A stretch of 64,000 nt of DNA, taken from contig NW_024037053.1 in NCBI RefSeq assembly GCF_015706575.1, positions 3,596,001 through 3,660,000 on the forward strand. Reading direction: 5' to 3'. The notes beneath the pieces are model-generated. The model was not told the DNA's origin. It saw only the letters and a program-made list of their open reading frames with translations, and did not search any database. A program made the translations under genes and the position numbers. Of this stretch, positions 25,766 through 38,013 are shown piece after piece. This DNA comes from Patiria miniata (Eukaryota > Echinodermata > Asteroidea > Valvatida > Asterinidae). Every line of letters begins with the position of its first letter. Position 1 is the stretch's first letter.

Positions 25766-28700
25766 CACACTGACAGCTCTTGCTTCGCACGTCATGCGGT
25801 TTTTTTTACTCTAAAAAAAGGCAACTGATTAGGCAAGATGTATAAATAAGCACGGTCATTACAAGTGTGTTTATGTTTTCCCCCGTCATTTCCTTCGTAT
25901 GACCTTCCCGGCGAGAATTCAGGAATTCCAATTTCCTATATCACGCATTCAGCATTGTGTTGCAATTTTAACTTCTAAATTATGCATCTTTAAACATGCT
26001 GTCTGTTATCACCATTAATTATTCAGCTTGCTTTCAGCACATGCTTCTATAATGACGAACATAATATTTTTACAGCATTTTTTTTTTACCCTATGTGACG
26101 CGGCAACGGGCGGTGCCACTTATGATGGCGCAATGATGTAGCACGTCATCAGTCAATTTCTGCAGCGTGGCTGGCCTTGATTCAAGATGTCGAATGATTC
26201 TACTCGACGCACGCAAAGTCGGGCAACCCTAAAGGCTGCGTTCGTCGTAGTGTGAAACAAACAACAATCCAAACCATTTCGACCTTTACATTTGAGTATA
26301 AATAAACTGTAATAAAATAGCTGCTGCTTTCTGATGATTTGAAGAGATATTTTAGACACGTGATCATGTTTTGTCCTTAATCTTCACAGGAAGATGAAGA
26401 TCGCGGGGCAGCATCAGGAAACTCTCAATATAGGGGCAGATAGGGAGCATGTTTTGGTCAATTAGTGCCTTTTTATGATACTAAACGTGACATTTGGCAC
26501 ACAGTCAGAGTATGTCATGAGACAGAAATTTGTCAATAGGGCCATCGCAGATTTATCCTTTGAAAAAAATATAGGTAAAATAAAAAGCAAAATCGTGAGG
26601 AAATCGATCGTACGTTTATTGCGCAGCTAAGCACTAAATGTTGCGTTTATAGCGCATGACGCAAGCTATACGCACCGTTCCGTGAAATCGGCCGCTGAAG
26701 CCTACTCGATTCCTAGTAGCGAAATAAATAATGAAATTTATCCGAAATATTTGATTATTTACAGTCGTTTCTACGGTGAAAGACGTTCAAGAGATGTGAG
26801 CATAGTGGCTATGCTTTAACTGTAGGGTTTTGGGATATGCCGCGTAGTACTCGTATTCTTCGGCCTCCAACTATAAAAGCGACCGGTGTTTGATCTCGGT
26901 CTCGTAAAACCCGACGAAAATGGCTTTCTGGGGAAATGCAGGATGTAAAACTGTCTAAGTTCATCCCCAGAGAGCATGCATTGGGATCATGGGTACGGTT
27001 GAAGAAGAAAAAAAAAACCCGAGAAATGTTTAAAAAGAAGAAACAGTTCAGGGTCTTTGGGTATTGATGCTAGAGCACGTGTGCGACCGCCAATTTCCGT
27101 CCATTTCCGATGCCGGTATCGACCGGGCGTGAGCTGAAAATGACAGCATCAATTTAGTGACAATTCAACGAGGGCACGCGCACGCTCCAGATCTTTAAGG
27201 GTTTTTCGCTGGGCCTAAACTCTATAAAAAGATAGGACAAATTCCTTGATACTGTTGGGTGAGATTTTGACTCATGGAAAACGGAACCCGGCGGTGATGC
27301 GCGTGTCTAAATAATGCCAACAAATGTTGTGGGCGAAGGTGGGGCTCCAATATATGAGGGCTAATTAGTAAGTCTAAAAAAATATACTACAACAAGTCAA
27401 CATTCCTTGTCACATTGGCATTTGATGAAAAAGGTTAAAATATAAATGTGCCGGCATGGTTACAGATACGCTGAATGCTTAGAAATGCTTGGAATATTTG
27501 CTGTAATATATATTTTTGCTATAGCCTATTACAGTCGCCATATTTTCGTTGCCTAAAGAAATTGTACCAAAACTACAGGCAACGCGCTCTTCTATTGGCT
27601 AACGAGCTACTGAAAAAAAACATGACCGCGTAGATCAAGAATCATGAATATTCAGTGCGTAGGGAAACGTCACAAGGTATAAGCAGGCAATCTGATTGGC
27701 TGACGACGAGCGTCAACAAAAGTCGGTTTCGTTTTACGACGCGAGAGTATTAAAGCATAACTTGGCTAACGAGGATTAATCAATCGTGGCCTTCTGGTGT
27801 TGAAGAGGTTAACGGCAACATAATTTAATTTCAACTGAGGATAACAGATATCGCCAATGTCGGGGACAAAATGAAAGAATATCTGTGTGTTTGTTTGCCA
27901 CTGAAGCATTTTACCAAAGTGTCACATTTTGTGGGCGGTTTAGCACCTGGATTCCCCGGCATTAACAGTTGGATCTATTTTTCTGTTCCATTTTCATCTT
28001 GAAAAAAAAGAGAGCACATGTGCTCGATAATTCAAACCAATGCATGCAGGTAAATCCAATATTGAAAGATGGAACTTTACCTGAAACAATTCACACTGCT
28101 CTGCAGAGAGAATTGAGCTTGGAAACACGGAGGCATATTGCCAATTACACGGTAGTGCCAATACATACGCACAGGCACGCTAGACTCCTGCCGCAGGCGT
28201 TAATGTGTGTATTACCGTTAGAATCTATGTGGACACCTTGCGGAAAAAGGACCGTATATTAAATCTTTTTGGACTCTCGCAACCTCCATCACTTGCGCTA
28301 AAGGTGCCCATGTAGCCCACATACGTAATATTCACTCCCGTGAATTTCCACATCAAGAAATAATGTTAAAAAACAAAAGGCTGTACGTACGGTGGCCCTA
28401 AATCAAGCTGAACGGACATCACATTGTAAAAAAATAAAAGGCATAAAATACCGACATCTGTCTGTATGAATAAGCGTATAAATATAAACAGTTACGATTA
28501 TTATCATGTAATTTCTGTCATTCAAATCAAAATGTGATCATTAAATGAACCTAAAGTGCCTTTATGTAACGAATATAGGGAAGAATAACTCGTTTTTTTA
28601 ATTTCGGTCTTGAAAGCATGATCTCTCTGTGTTAAAAAAGAACAACACAATAACAAGTTACAATCCCACAATGCAGTGCGCGCAAAACGTGTTATACAGC

Positions 28701-30189
28701 GTGAGTCGATTATTTCGCGTGCCTTATACATTAAGCTTCAAACCGAGGACATTCTGAGGTTGCACAGTTCAACGTCCTAGGACACAAGCGTCCGAGACCA
28801 AACATGGTGATGGAAGTTATTGACCACAGACTGGGGACCAAACCTCGCCGTTGCCTCAGGTTGAACTGTTCCTTCAATAAAATAACAAAATGTCGAAACC
28901 AAATAATTCACAGCCAACTACTGGGAGTAAGTTTATAGCTCAACAATTCCCTCAATCGTTTTTACACTCAAAGAAAACTGAACGAGGGTATCTCGATCTT
29001 TTCATCTAGCTATTCAACAAAACTGAATGAACCCTTTTGATTTCCGCTATTTTCAGAGCAACTCTTTCTAAACAGTCCACAATACACTAAACTTTCGGGG
29101 CACAAAATCCTTCCTTATCAAGGCAAACCCACGGAGGCAAGTACATGTACTTTCTGCAGTCTTGCCATCTTTCAGGTTAATTCGCTGATTAAAAATACCC
29201 AAAGGTTTCGTACTATCAATCTCAGTCAAAGGTTACTTTTCCAATTCAGTAAAGTGCGTCCCTCAGGTGAAATACACACTTGACGATTTTTTTTTTTTTT
29301 TTTTTAAATATATTAACGTTTACACGGTTCCACAAATACGTTATGAAGAAGGTTAATTGAAGGTGGACGGCTGGAATGCATCACGTGAGATACCACAAAA
29401 TTAAAACACAGTCTCTGAAAATACGACTGGTTTTTTTTTTCTACTGACACGAGTGCTGCATGTCTGACATGAAAATCAGGATTGCAGTTTACACCCTGAC
29501 GAGACTGTTCATCTGTGACGTGACAACATACTAATTGGGAGTTGGCGATAGTAAATTGCTTGCATCTTGTCTGAATGACAAGTGAAATCCTTCTAATTCC
29601 GACAGTCTGTGCGTCTGGTTATAGCAGGGACAAGATTTTTTTCCCCGCCGGTTATCCTGAAGGCATACGGGTCATGGCTCTGGATAGGGTGTGAATCAAC
29701 AGTGCATACTATTTGTAGAATCAACCGAATAATAATGGTTCACATCGTGTGCACATCTTTCAAAAAGTAGAATTCCAAGTTAAGGCCTTTGGCTTCGACT
29801 AAAACATGTTTTTGAAATGCAAGTCAATTTAGTTTTACATCGTGTTGAAAGGCTGCATTATTTTTTAGAATCTTGTTCGAAGTAGGATGTGTCAAACACG
29901 ATGACCCACTTCCGGGTCGGGTTGACCCGGGAAGAGTTTGAGCAAAACCTGACCCGGAGGTGAAAATTCTGATTTCGGGACTCTTACGGAGTTCAAGGGG
30001 TGCTATCAGAAGCCATAAACCCGTATATGCCATGTGGCCAGGGATCACGCCAAAAGTCTCGATGCTAGCAACATAAGCAATGCTGCAAACCCGGGAAACA
30101 GCAAATGGGAATCAGTAACAGAGGATGGCTTCTGACAATACTATCTTCAGTAAAGATACTGACAAAATAAGAACCGCCAACATAGGGCT
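25766..30189. other. Gene-poor stretch
   Basis: No gene can be supported. It holds the half-copy hairpin at 26520-26600 and a poly-T run at 29287-29307. Confidence 0.5.
26520..26600 (+). mobile_element. Solitary arm of the hairpin element found at 48372
   Basis: GGGCCATCGCAGATTT, then CTTTGAAAAAAATATAGG and AAAGCAAAATCG, match the left half of the hairpin in KAT14 intron 11. The matching inverse arm is not present here. Confidence 0.55.
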
Positions 30190-30263
30190 GGATGGATAGC
30201 TCAGTTGGTAGAGCACCGGAGCGGCAATCTGGATGTCGCGGGTTTAAAACCCTGCTCCAGTCG
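30190..30263 (+). mobile_element. tRNA-like sequence (SINE head or tRNA pseudogene)
   Basis: It has an A box TAGCTCAGTTGGTAGAGC and a B-box region GGGTTTAAAACCC. The TTTAAAA loop departs from the invariant TTCGANT and the acceptor arms do not pair well, so I call it a pseudogene or SINE head. No SINE body is evident downstream. Confidence 0.55.
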
Positions 30264-32229
30264 TTAAAATTAAAAAGTAAAGTCATGAACTTTTAAAATC
30301 TTTATGAACGACACGACGAGACTGATAAATTGTGCACATGCTTTGAATAAATCTGAAGGAATAGGAAGAACTCCAACTGTATAAGACTAGAAGCTTCCTA
30401 AATCTAAAATCCTAAAATATGTGACATGGGCCTATTTGTTCCTATGCAGTATGAGCATTGATTGATGATATGGAGTATAATGGCTCAGACTTAATGGCAC
30501 AAGACAATAAAAAGCACTCCACTCAGCAAGGCCCGGGCTAAGTCAGCGATGGCTTTTGCACTTGGGAATTATTAAATTACTCCGCCGAATCCGGGCGATT
30601 TCAGCGAAGCTTTTAAGAAAATCCACTCTGGTTTTCGACGGTTTGATGGACGACAGGACGTCTTTGTTAGCATAAAAAATGGGGGGGGGGGAATGTTTGG
30701 CTGATGCACATCAGTATAATTTTTTAATGTGTAAAATAAAGACATAGAAATGACGGTTTTACGTGCATCTTTAGACGGCTAGACGAGACAACAATAAAGT
30801 CTGCTGTGTCGCTGTTCAGGGTGCTGCAAAAAGAAAGAAACCACTTTTGACAGCAATTTCCACCTTTACTTTGTCAACATTTCAAATATGGTATTAACAT
30901 TTTGATCTTTAAACACGAGTGACGAAAACATGATTGCAAAAGCATATTTGTCTCTGAGATATGGTTTAAGCATTTCATGTGCCAAACCTGTTTGTCCACG
31001 GACGGCTTTATTCCATCCGCTTGACTGAGCTCCGGAGCTTGATTTGAAGATGAAAAACACTACACAAGACTTTAATACACGTTGACAACAGTGATTTTGG
31101 TGACTTGTTTTCAAATTAGCATTATAACACTATTCTTGCGATTTTTTTTAATATTTTTTTAACCACGTATGGTTGAAGAGCTATACTTCACTTTACAAAA
31201 AAAATCATTTCAAATCAGTTAAGTAAGTAGGTTAAAATTCGTGTCAATAGTGGGTTTCCTTCTTTTTGCACCACCCATATAATCAGGTATACATGGAAGT
31301 ATATTCCGAATAAAATTTTGTACATATTTAAGAAAAGAAAAATACCAAATTGTTCATTATTTTTTTTTCAACTGCTTAATAATATTGAGGACGTGAATGA
31401 CAAAAAATGTTGTCAACAAATGAAACAAAAGCAAGCAAATGGACCCAGAAAAAACAAGAAAAAAACAAAAGGTAGTAATACAAATACAACAACAAAACAA
31501 AAAGCACACAAAACTAACAAAACAAAACAGACAGACTCGAAAATGAAAATTAATTCATAATTTCACCCCATCGTTGAGCTACGATACATGCAACGCGTCC
31601 ACATACCTCGTGAAATCCAGAGGATACTCACAAAATGGTGTAGGCCGGCCGCATCAACAGAAATCTCGCCAAGAACAATAACCCGTATCTTTCACTGTAT
31701 TGACTCGCGTAGGAAGTGCACGTTTTATGCAGGTATTCGAGTGCGGTCGGTGAATCGCTAAAAACATGGGGCTAAATGCTCTCCGTGATGCGCGATGATG
31801 TCAATGCGATTTGCGTTCTCAGGGGACTGAGCGAGCCAGTGACGACGTCAGCATGGGAGTCAATCGCTTGACTTGCCCGTACTGTATCCAGCGAGCTCGC
31901 GGGCTGACAACATCTTGAGGCTTTTGGATGAGTTTTTGAAGGAGTTGCGCTGCAATGTTTGCACAACCCCGCGTTACGTGTCTTGAGTATATATTTGTAT
32001 AGACGGCTAGGAGGAAAACAATGAGGAGTGCATTCAAATTGGTTTCGTTGTCAACTCGCCCCTGGCTACAATCAACAAAGCGGACGCGGTAGCCGTGGAG
32101 TCGGAATGAGCCATGTTTGCTTATTATTCAGACACAAAACCGCTGTGGCCAAACAACCATTCCATGCTTGTCCTAGCAAAACAAACCTCTGTAAATCATT
32201 TCGTTGATTTGCGGGAACCTTGTGCATAA
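30264..32229. other. Gene-poor stretch, no feature
   Basis: AT-rich DNA with a poly-G run near 30681 and an A/AAC-rich low-complexity patch at 31430-31560. No gene is seen. Confidence 0.5.
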
Positions 32230-33145
32230 ATCCAACCCAACTCAACTGACCAAATTAGCCCAACCCAACTCAACCCAACCCAGCCCACCTCCTCCCTGCC
32301 CGACCCAACCCACCCCGACCAAGCTAGCCCAACCAAATCCAACCAACCCAACTCAACCCAACCCAACCCAATCCAACCCAACCCATACAAGTGTGTATTT
32401 GCCTGCAAATTAATCGGGGACCCCCTATTGTCCCTCTTTTGCTTGTGGAAGACCTCCCACATGTTTTGTACACGAATCCAAATTGGGGACTCTCGGGAAT
32501 GGGGATTCTATTGTCCTCTACTGTTCAACGTCCTCTATTGAACGCAGAAACAAACTCAACCCAATCAAACCCAACCCAACCCAACCCAACTCAACTCAAC
32601 CAACCCAACCCAAACCAAACCAACACAGCCAGCCGGCCCAACGTACCCAACCTCACCCAACCAAACCAAACCCAACCCAACCCTACCCTACCTTACCCTA
32701 CCCTACCATACAAGCCAAGCCTAGCCAATCGAACACGGGCCAACCCAACCCTACCTTACCCAACCCTACCCTACCATACAAGCCAAGCCTAGCCAATCGA
32801 ACACGGGCCAACCCAACCCTACCTTACCCAACCCTACCCTACCAAACCCAACACAAACAAACCAAACCCAACCCAACCCAGCCCAGCCCAACCCAACTCA
32901 ACAACTCAACCAACCCAATCCAAACCCAACCAACCCAGCCAGCCGGCCCAACCCAACAAACCCTACTCTACTCTACCCTACCCTACCCTACCATACAAGC
33001 CAAGCCAAGCCAAGCCAAGCCAACCCAACCCTACACCCTACCCTACCCAACACAACCCAGACCACTTGAACCTACCCAACCCTGTACAACCCAACCCAAC
33101 CCAACCCTACCCTGCCCAACCCAACCCAACGTCAACCCATCTGAA
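32230..33145 (+). repeat. CCCAA / CCCTA pentanucleotide satellite
   Basis: About 0.9 kb of AACCC and ACCCT units, with unique islands at 32385-32545. A longer higher-order unit of about 65 bp, containing ACAAGCCAAGCCTAGCCAAT and GAACACGGGCC, occurs twice (about 32709 and 32777) with a third partial copy near 32995. The Pro/Thr/Gln-rich open frames here are by-products of the repeat. The reverse strand is G-rich and could form quadruplexes. Confidence 0.9.
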
Positions 33146-36100
33146 CCAATTAGCAAAACTTCTAGTGTCCGCAGTACCTTCCTTTTTCCAAAACGACAGA
33201 GTGGAACGGAAATAGAATGGAATGACAATACAAGGCCGTCACGGGAGAGCATATCGATCTCTAATCAATACCTCTGAATTAGACATCAAATCGATATCTC
33301 CGAATTACATGTCAATATCTCTGAAGTATAAGGACGATTCTTCAGGGCAATTGAGGACAAAGAAAACATCTGTACCAAAGGGAAACTCAAACATGAAAAC
33401 ATGTCCGATTGACAATTAATGTAAAATTGAAATCACTTTGCTCCTGTGTATGCAAGTTGTGGGACTAAGATTGAAAAAAAAATGCATGTCGGCACAGAGC
33501 CAGCCAGAGGTCTTGAGTTAATATTGGTCATTGGACTATAATTAGATTTTTCCTGTTAACGATCAAAATAATTATTAACACTACATTTCTCTAAATTAAT
33601 TTCCTCTTTCGTTTTTCACTTCTTGGTTCTACAGAAAGCGCGCCATACTTCTTTTTTTTGGGGGGGGGGCGTGAGGGGGAGGGGCGGGCCGAGGCGGGGA
33701 AGAAAATACAAGTATCCTAGTTCATCAATGAAATGTTTTTCAGACGTGATCAATTTAAAGGGGATTTGCTGCATGAGCCGCGTCAAAAAGATGTCTTCAT
33801 CCTAAGGAATTATCTTTTTTTCTCTATTCCTATGTAAAATGACAGCACGTCCGACTGGCATCTTGCCAAGTATAGACGTGGAGAGTATTACCGTTTGTAC
33901 AAAACAGAATTAGCTTTTAAATATCAACTCGGTTGCTATGTTTGCTGTTTATTTCCAATCCTTCAATTTCTATCTTTTGGGATAACAGTTTTGCAGAAGC
34001 TTCTTACCTCTCGAGAACTAGTAATTTTATGAAACTGGAGCAACCCGTAAACACACACGTCCGCAGCCTTTTAAGCCTCCCAAGAGATCCGCAACATACA
34101 TCAATATTTCCAACAAGCAGCTGAGTGTCTCTAAAGACAATACTCATAACGCATGGCTATTATTTACTTGTTTGCAGATGTAGGAAGGATGTTAAAATGG
34201 TCATCAAAAGCCTTTTTTTGTTTGTTGAGTGCTTGGCCCAAGTCCAGCGCGGGCTGTACACATAATGCAAGGGGTGGGCTGTCGATCGATTCCTATGTGT
34301 ACCCGACATGACACCCCCTTGGACCATTTATTATTTACGCTGAATCCTTTTAGACTTACGGGCAATTAAGGCTTGTGTGTTCATGTGGGCATTACCCCCC
34401 GGCTGGTTTTCAGGATGGAGGCATCTGTTGCTTGCTCACCTTGGAGAACCATGCATCTACAAGTCCCAGTTCTAAGTTTCTCAGCTGACAAGCTAGCAAA
34501 TGAGCTAGATCATGGATGAAGTGAGACCCAGTCACATCTAATGACGATTTGGCTGGTTACCCATTTTTATGAATCCGAGTTTGTCTGGCTTGCTTGCTTG
34601 CTCGCTTGTAATACATCCAACGAAATTATTCCATCCTTTAAAATGTCTTTCCCAAAAAAATAAACGGGTGGTAGAGTTTGTACCCAAAATATTAGACCTA
34701 TCGTGAATTATCTATGCACTTCTCTTTTAAGGGGCACTTTGAGCGAGTTTTAAAACAAATCACTCCCCACTTTCTTACGGCAAGTTATTTATAACTTTTG
34801 GACGCATGCTGAGTAGTATTACACGCATGTTTTTATTACATATCCGTGTGATGAATAACACGGAAGTTCTATCGGAATATTTCTCTGGTGACAAAACTCT
34901 CTTTTTTAACCAACAGATAAAATAACAGATAAAAAAAGTCCAAATCAACAAACGGAAGAAAGCAAGCGAGGAACCAAACAAATAAACAAATAATTAACAA
35001 GCTCAATTTTCACAGTGCAAGTAAAAGAATATGAGAAAATAAAGTACATGCGGTAAACATGAATGACATTAATAGTAACCACAGGCAATAATACAATCAG
35101 CAACATCACAGCTTTACTTTTGAATCGCCGAACGACTAAAACACACCGCTATCTATTCACACGGAAGTTGGGATACAAATAATATGCTGTTTCGGTGTTA
35201 TAACAAAACCAATCCGGCAAGACAAAACGCTCATGGATTTGATTTCAACGGTCCACTGTTAGTTGAGCTGACGAGCATGTTAGTATAGGGTCGATTTCGA
35301 GATCGTTTCAAACGTACGTGACCGTGGGACTTGCTTTTTAAATGAGGTCAAAATCGATCGAAAATCCGGTCAAATTGCAGTTGCAACGAATAATCCTAAA
35401 TAAAAACGTCCTTTTCTCGTAAGAGGAAGTGTCCGTTTAAGTATGCAAATGCTTCATTTTTTGGTACTGGGCTACTGCAATACCAGTTTCGTATCGGCAA
35501 CATTTTTTTCCACCCAGTATACTGGGTGGAAAAATGTTGCCGATACGAAAATAATCCAAGAAAACAAATAGTACAATCATTTGGAAATCCAGACAGTCCA
35601 TCAATAATACATTTTAAAGAAAAAAAAGTTCGTTCACATTAGAGTCAAGTTATTTTTTATATAATTTTGTATAAGCCTATATATTTTGCATTTTTCTTAC
35701 GCCGTAAGTTTGCAATTTCTAGAAATAGAATGGATGTACATGCACATGTACGTCTAAAACAAATGCTGGTTATTCGAACAGTCGAGTAACTTCGGTCACT
35801 CAAAAAAAAAACCACCATAGTTGAAACCTATCGTTCGTTCACAATTTCAACATCTCGCCGTGTTTTCCCGTCGTTAAAACATGTGACGAATCTCGTGTTT
35901 AAAGCATAGGGCGTTGTCGTAATAGTTACGACACATTTCACTTAGGAGTTCACTGACCTTACTGACATCTCTGACCTTGAGTTGCTCGGGGAAAATCCGT
36001 TCTCCCGTCCAAATGATTTACGCCTATCTTAACTTGACACTCGACAGTACCCTGACGATATCTCCGTCGTATCCTAGTACAAGCTGGTTTACCCGATCAT

Positions 36101-36254
36101 AGATCGGGTAGGGCGTAGTGTTGGGGATGAAAATGTGGGGAGTTAAATGTAAATGGGGGATATAGTTGGTGAGACATGCAGTTAAAGAATATCAATTTCT
36201 GTGGTGTGATCTGAGGCAATTTCTGATCACTGAAACCAATTTTAGCAAAAGATC
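33146..36254. other. Gene-poor stretch
   Basis: No gene is supported. Contents are a poly-G run at 33659-33669 and the perfect small palindrome at 35487-35550. Confidence 0.5.
35487..35550. repeat. 64 bp near-perfect palindrome
   Basis: The arms TTTCGTATCGGCAACATTTT and AAAATGTTGCCGATACGAAA meet at CCACCCAGTATACTGGGTGG. There is almost no spacer, so the DNA can extrude as a cruciform or the RNA can fold as a hairpin. Confidence 0.9.
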
Positions 36255-36870
36255 ATCTGTGAAAGTTTTGAGTTTTGAGTAATTGAATCAGCTACATGTA
36301 TTCTGAGCAATAGAATCATTATTGTAGGCTACAATATTTTTATTCGGGGAAGAAAAAGTGTGGAGGGGGGGGGGAGACCAAACAATGTCCCCCCTCAAAA
36401 TGTGGGGGGGGGGGGGGGTGTGTGTGTGTGTGTGTGTGTGTGGGGGGGGGGGGGGGTCCCCTGTCCCCCGTCGATTTACGCACATGATAATTATGTACCA
36501 TGGCAACTGTCTGTAAATGTTGCCGTTGGTCTGTTAAATTGGCTTTTTGTGAGGCAGTCGCATTTGGAAAACGAAGATCATCTTTTAAACATCATTTTCG
36601 AGTTTGGTGTCATTGAATCAGCTATTCTGAGTAATGGAATCATTATACATGTAGTAGCTACAATTTTTATTCGGGGAAGAAAAGTGGGGGGGGGGGACCA
36701 AAAAAGTCTCCACCGCTTTAAAATGGGGGGGGGGGGGGGGGTGGAGGGGTTCCCCGTCCCCCACCGATTGACGCCCATGATAATTATGTACCATGGCAAC
36801 AGTCTGTAAATGTTCCCTTTGGTCTGTTAAATTGGCATTTTGTGAGGCAGTGGCATTTGTGAGAAAACGT
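36255..36870 (+). repeat. Two tandem copies of about 320 bp with poly-G tracts
   Basis: Copy 1 (about 36275-36570) and copy 2 (about 36605-36865) share TTGAATCAGCTA, TTTTTATTCGGGGAAGAAAA, a G run, CACATGATAATTATGTACC / CCATGATAATTATGTACC and TCTGTTAAATTGGC. Copy 1 also has a TG microsatellite inside its G tract. Confidence 0.85.
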
Positions 36871-37030
36871 ACTTGAAAGGCTTGCCGTAGTACACAGGCG
36901 ATGGCTGATTGAGAAGGTCATAATTAAATTTCAGTATATTGGACTCTTCAACAAACGTAAACTTGAACGTCTTACAATTTGCGAGACTGTCTGCGAGGAA
37001 CTTGTCGAGTCAACTGTTATTCAACTTGGG

Positions 37031-38013
37031 TCAACCATCTATATAAGAGCAAATTTTACTCGGCCTCCGAGAAATGTTTGCTCCTGAAACGATCTGAGAC
37101 CGCGGTCTTTCGCGACGCCAAAATCGCTCCACGTCCGTGGAAAAATGTGGAGGGTGTCTTCCGCCGGATCGGACACATTTTCGTTGATTTTTTGTGTGAC
37201 TGCGTTTAAGATCGCGATGTTTGAAGCAATGCATCGATCCTTCGTTGATCCCAGACAGGCCCCCGAAATTATAACGCAACACTGTGGCGGGCAGCGAACT
37301 CACAACGCTCAGCCTTGGTGGAAGCATCACTCACATGCTTGTGCTTCAAATCATGCAAATAGTGAGCACCGCAGACCCAACCTCGTTTCCAGGGTGTGGA
37401 GCAGGCTGCAGTACGCGTTGCCATCGACAGTTTTGCATAGCCCGGATATACTACGCAGTGTAGACTTTCGATTGGTCAGACCGCGCAAGGCATACTTAAT
37501 GTGTAGTCCTTCTGAGTATTCGTTGCACTCGGCGCAGGGGCGGCAAGCGAAGCATATGAAAGAATAGGGGCACTCGGTGGCCACGCACCATGGAGAAAAA
37601 ATATTTTACCAAGGTCACCCCATATCACAATTTGGTGAACGCTTTGGCCGTACGGCTGAGTAGAACACGTAAACGAAACCCCTACGTTGACCTCGCTGAC
37701 GTCGCACAGTCTAGACTCGCAGAAAAGCCAGCACAGGGGGCGGCCAGGCAGTCAACGTGAAAGCGCACACGACGGAAAATTCCTGTGCAAAATGCTGTCA
37801 CGAAAAATAGACGAAAAGGATCGCCGGTCCGTACGGGAAAATCAGGACGACCCGAAGTGTCCGACCCGGCGGAAGACACCCTCCGTATTTTTCCACGGAC
37901 GTGGAGCGATTTTGGCGCCGCGGGAGCCCGCGGTCTCGGATCCTTTCATGAGCAAACATCGTCTCCGAGGCCGAGTTAAACTCTCTCTTATATATATAGA
38001 TACGTACAGACTG
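37031..38013. repeat. Inverted repeat with about 180-220 bp arms, TATA-like motif in each
   Basis: The left arm is about 37031-37208 and the right arm about 37795-38013. Shared landmarks, inverted, are TATATAAGAG, CTCGGCCTC, CGCCAAAATCGCTCCACGTC and GGAGGGTGTCTTCCGCCGG. The 590 bp spacer is non-repetitive and no host gene is visible in it. It may be a foldback transposon or an inverted duplication. Confidence 0.8.

Noticed and set aside
30190-30263. Functional tRNA gene
   Set aside because: The T loop lacks the invariant TTC and the acceptor stem does not close.
32230-33145. Telomere repeat
   Set aside because: The units are mainly AACCC and ACCCT rather than regular CCCTAA, with unique islands inside; it is an interstitial satellite.
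32391-33277. Proline/threonine/glutamine-rich open frames
   Set aside because: Pure by-product of AACCC repeats, which have no stop in these frames.
36360-36809. Glycine/valine-rich open frame
   Set aside because: It reads through poly-G and TG tracts of the tandem duplication; not a gene.
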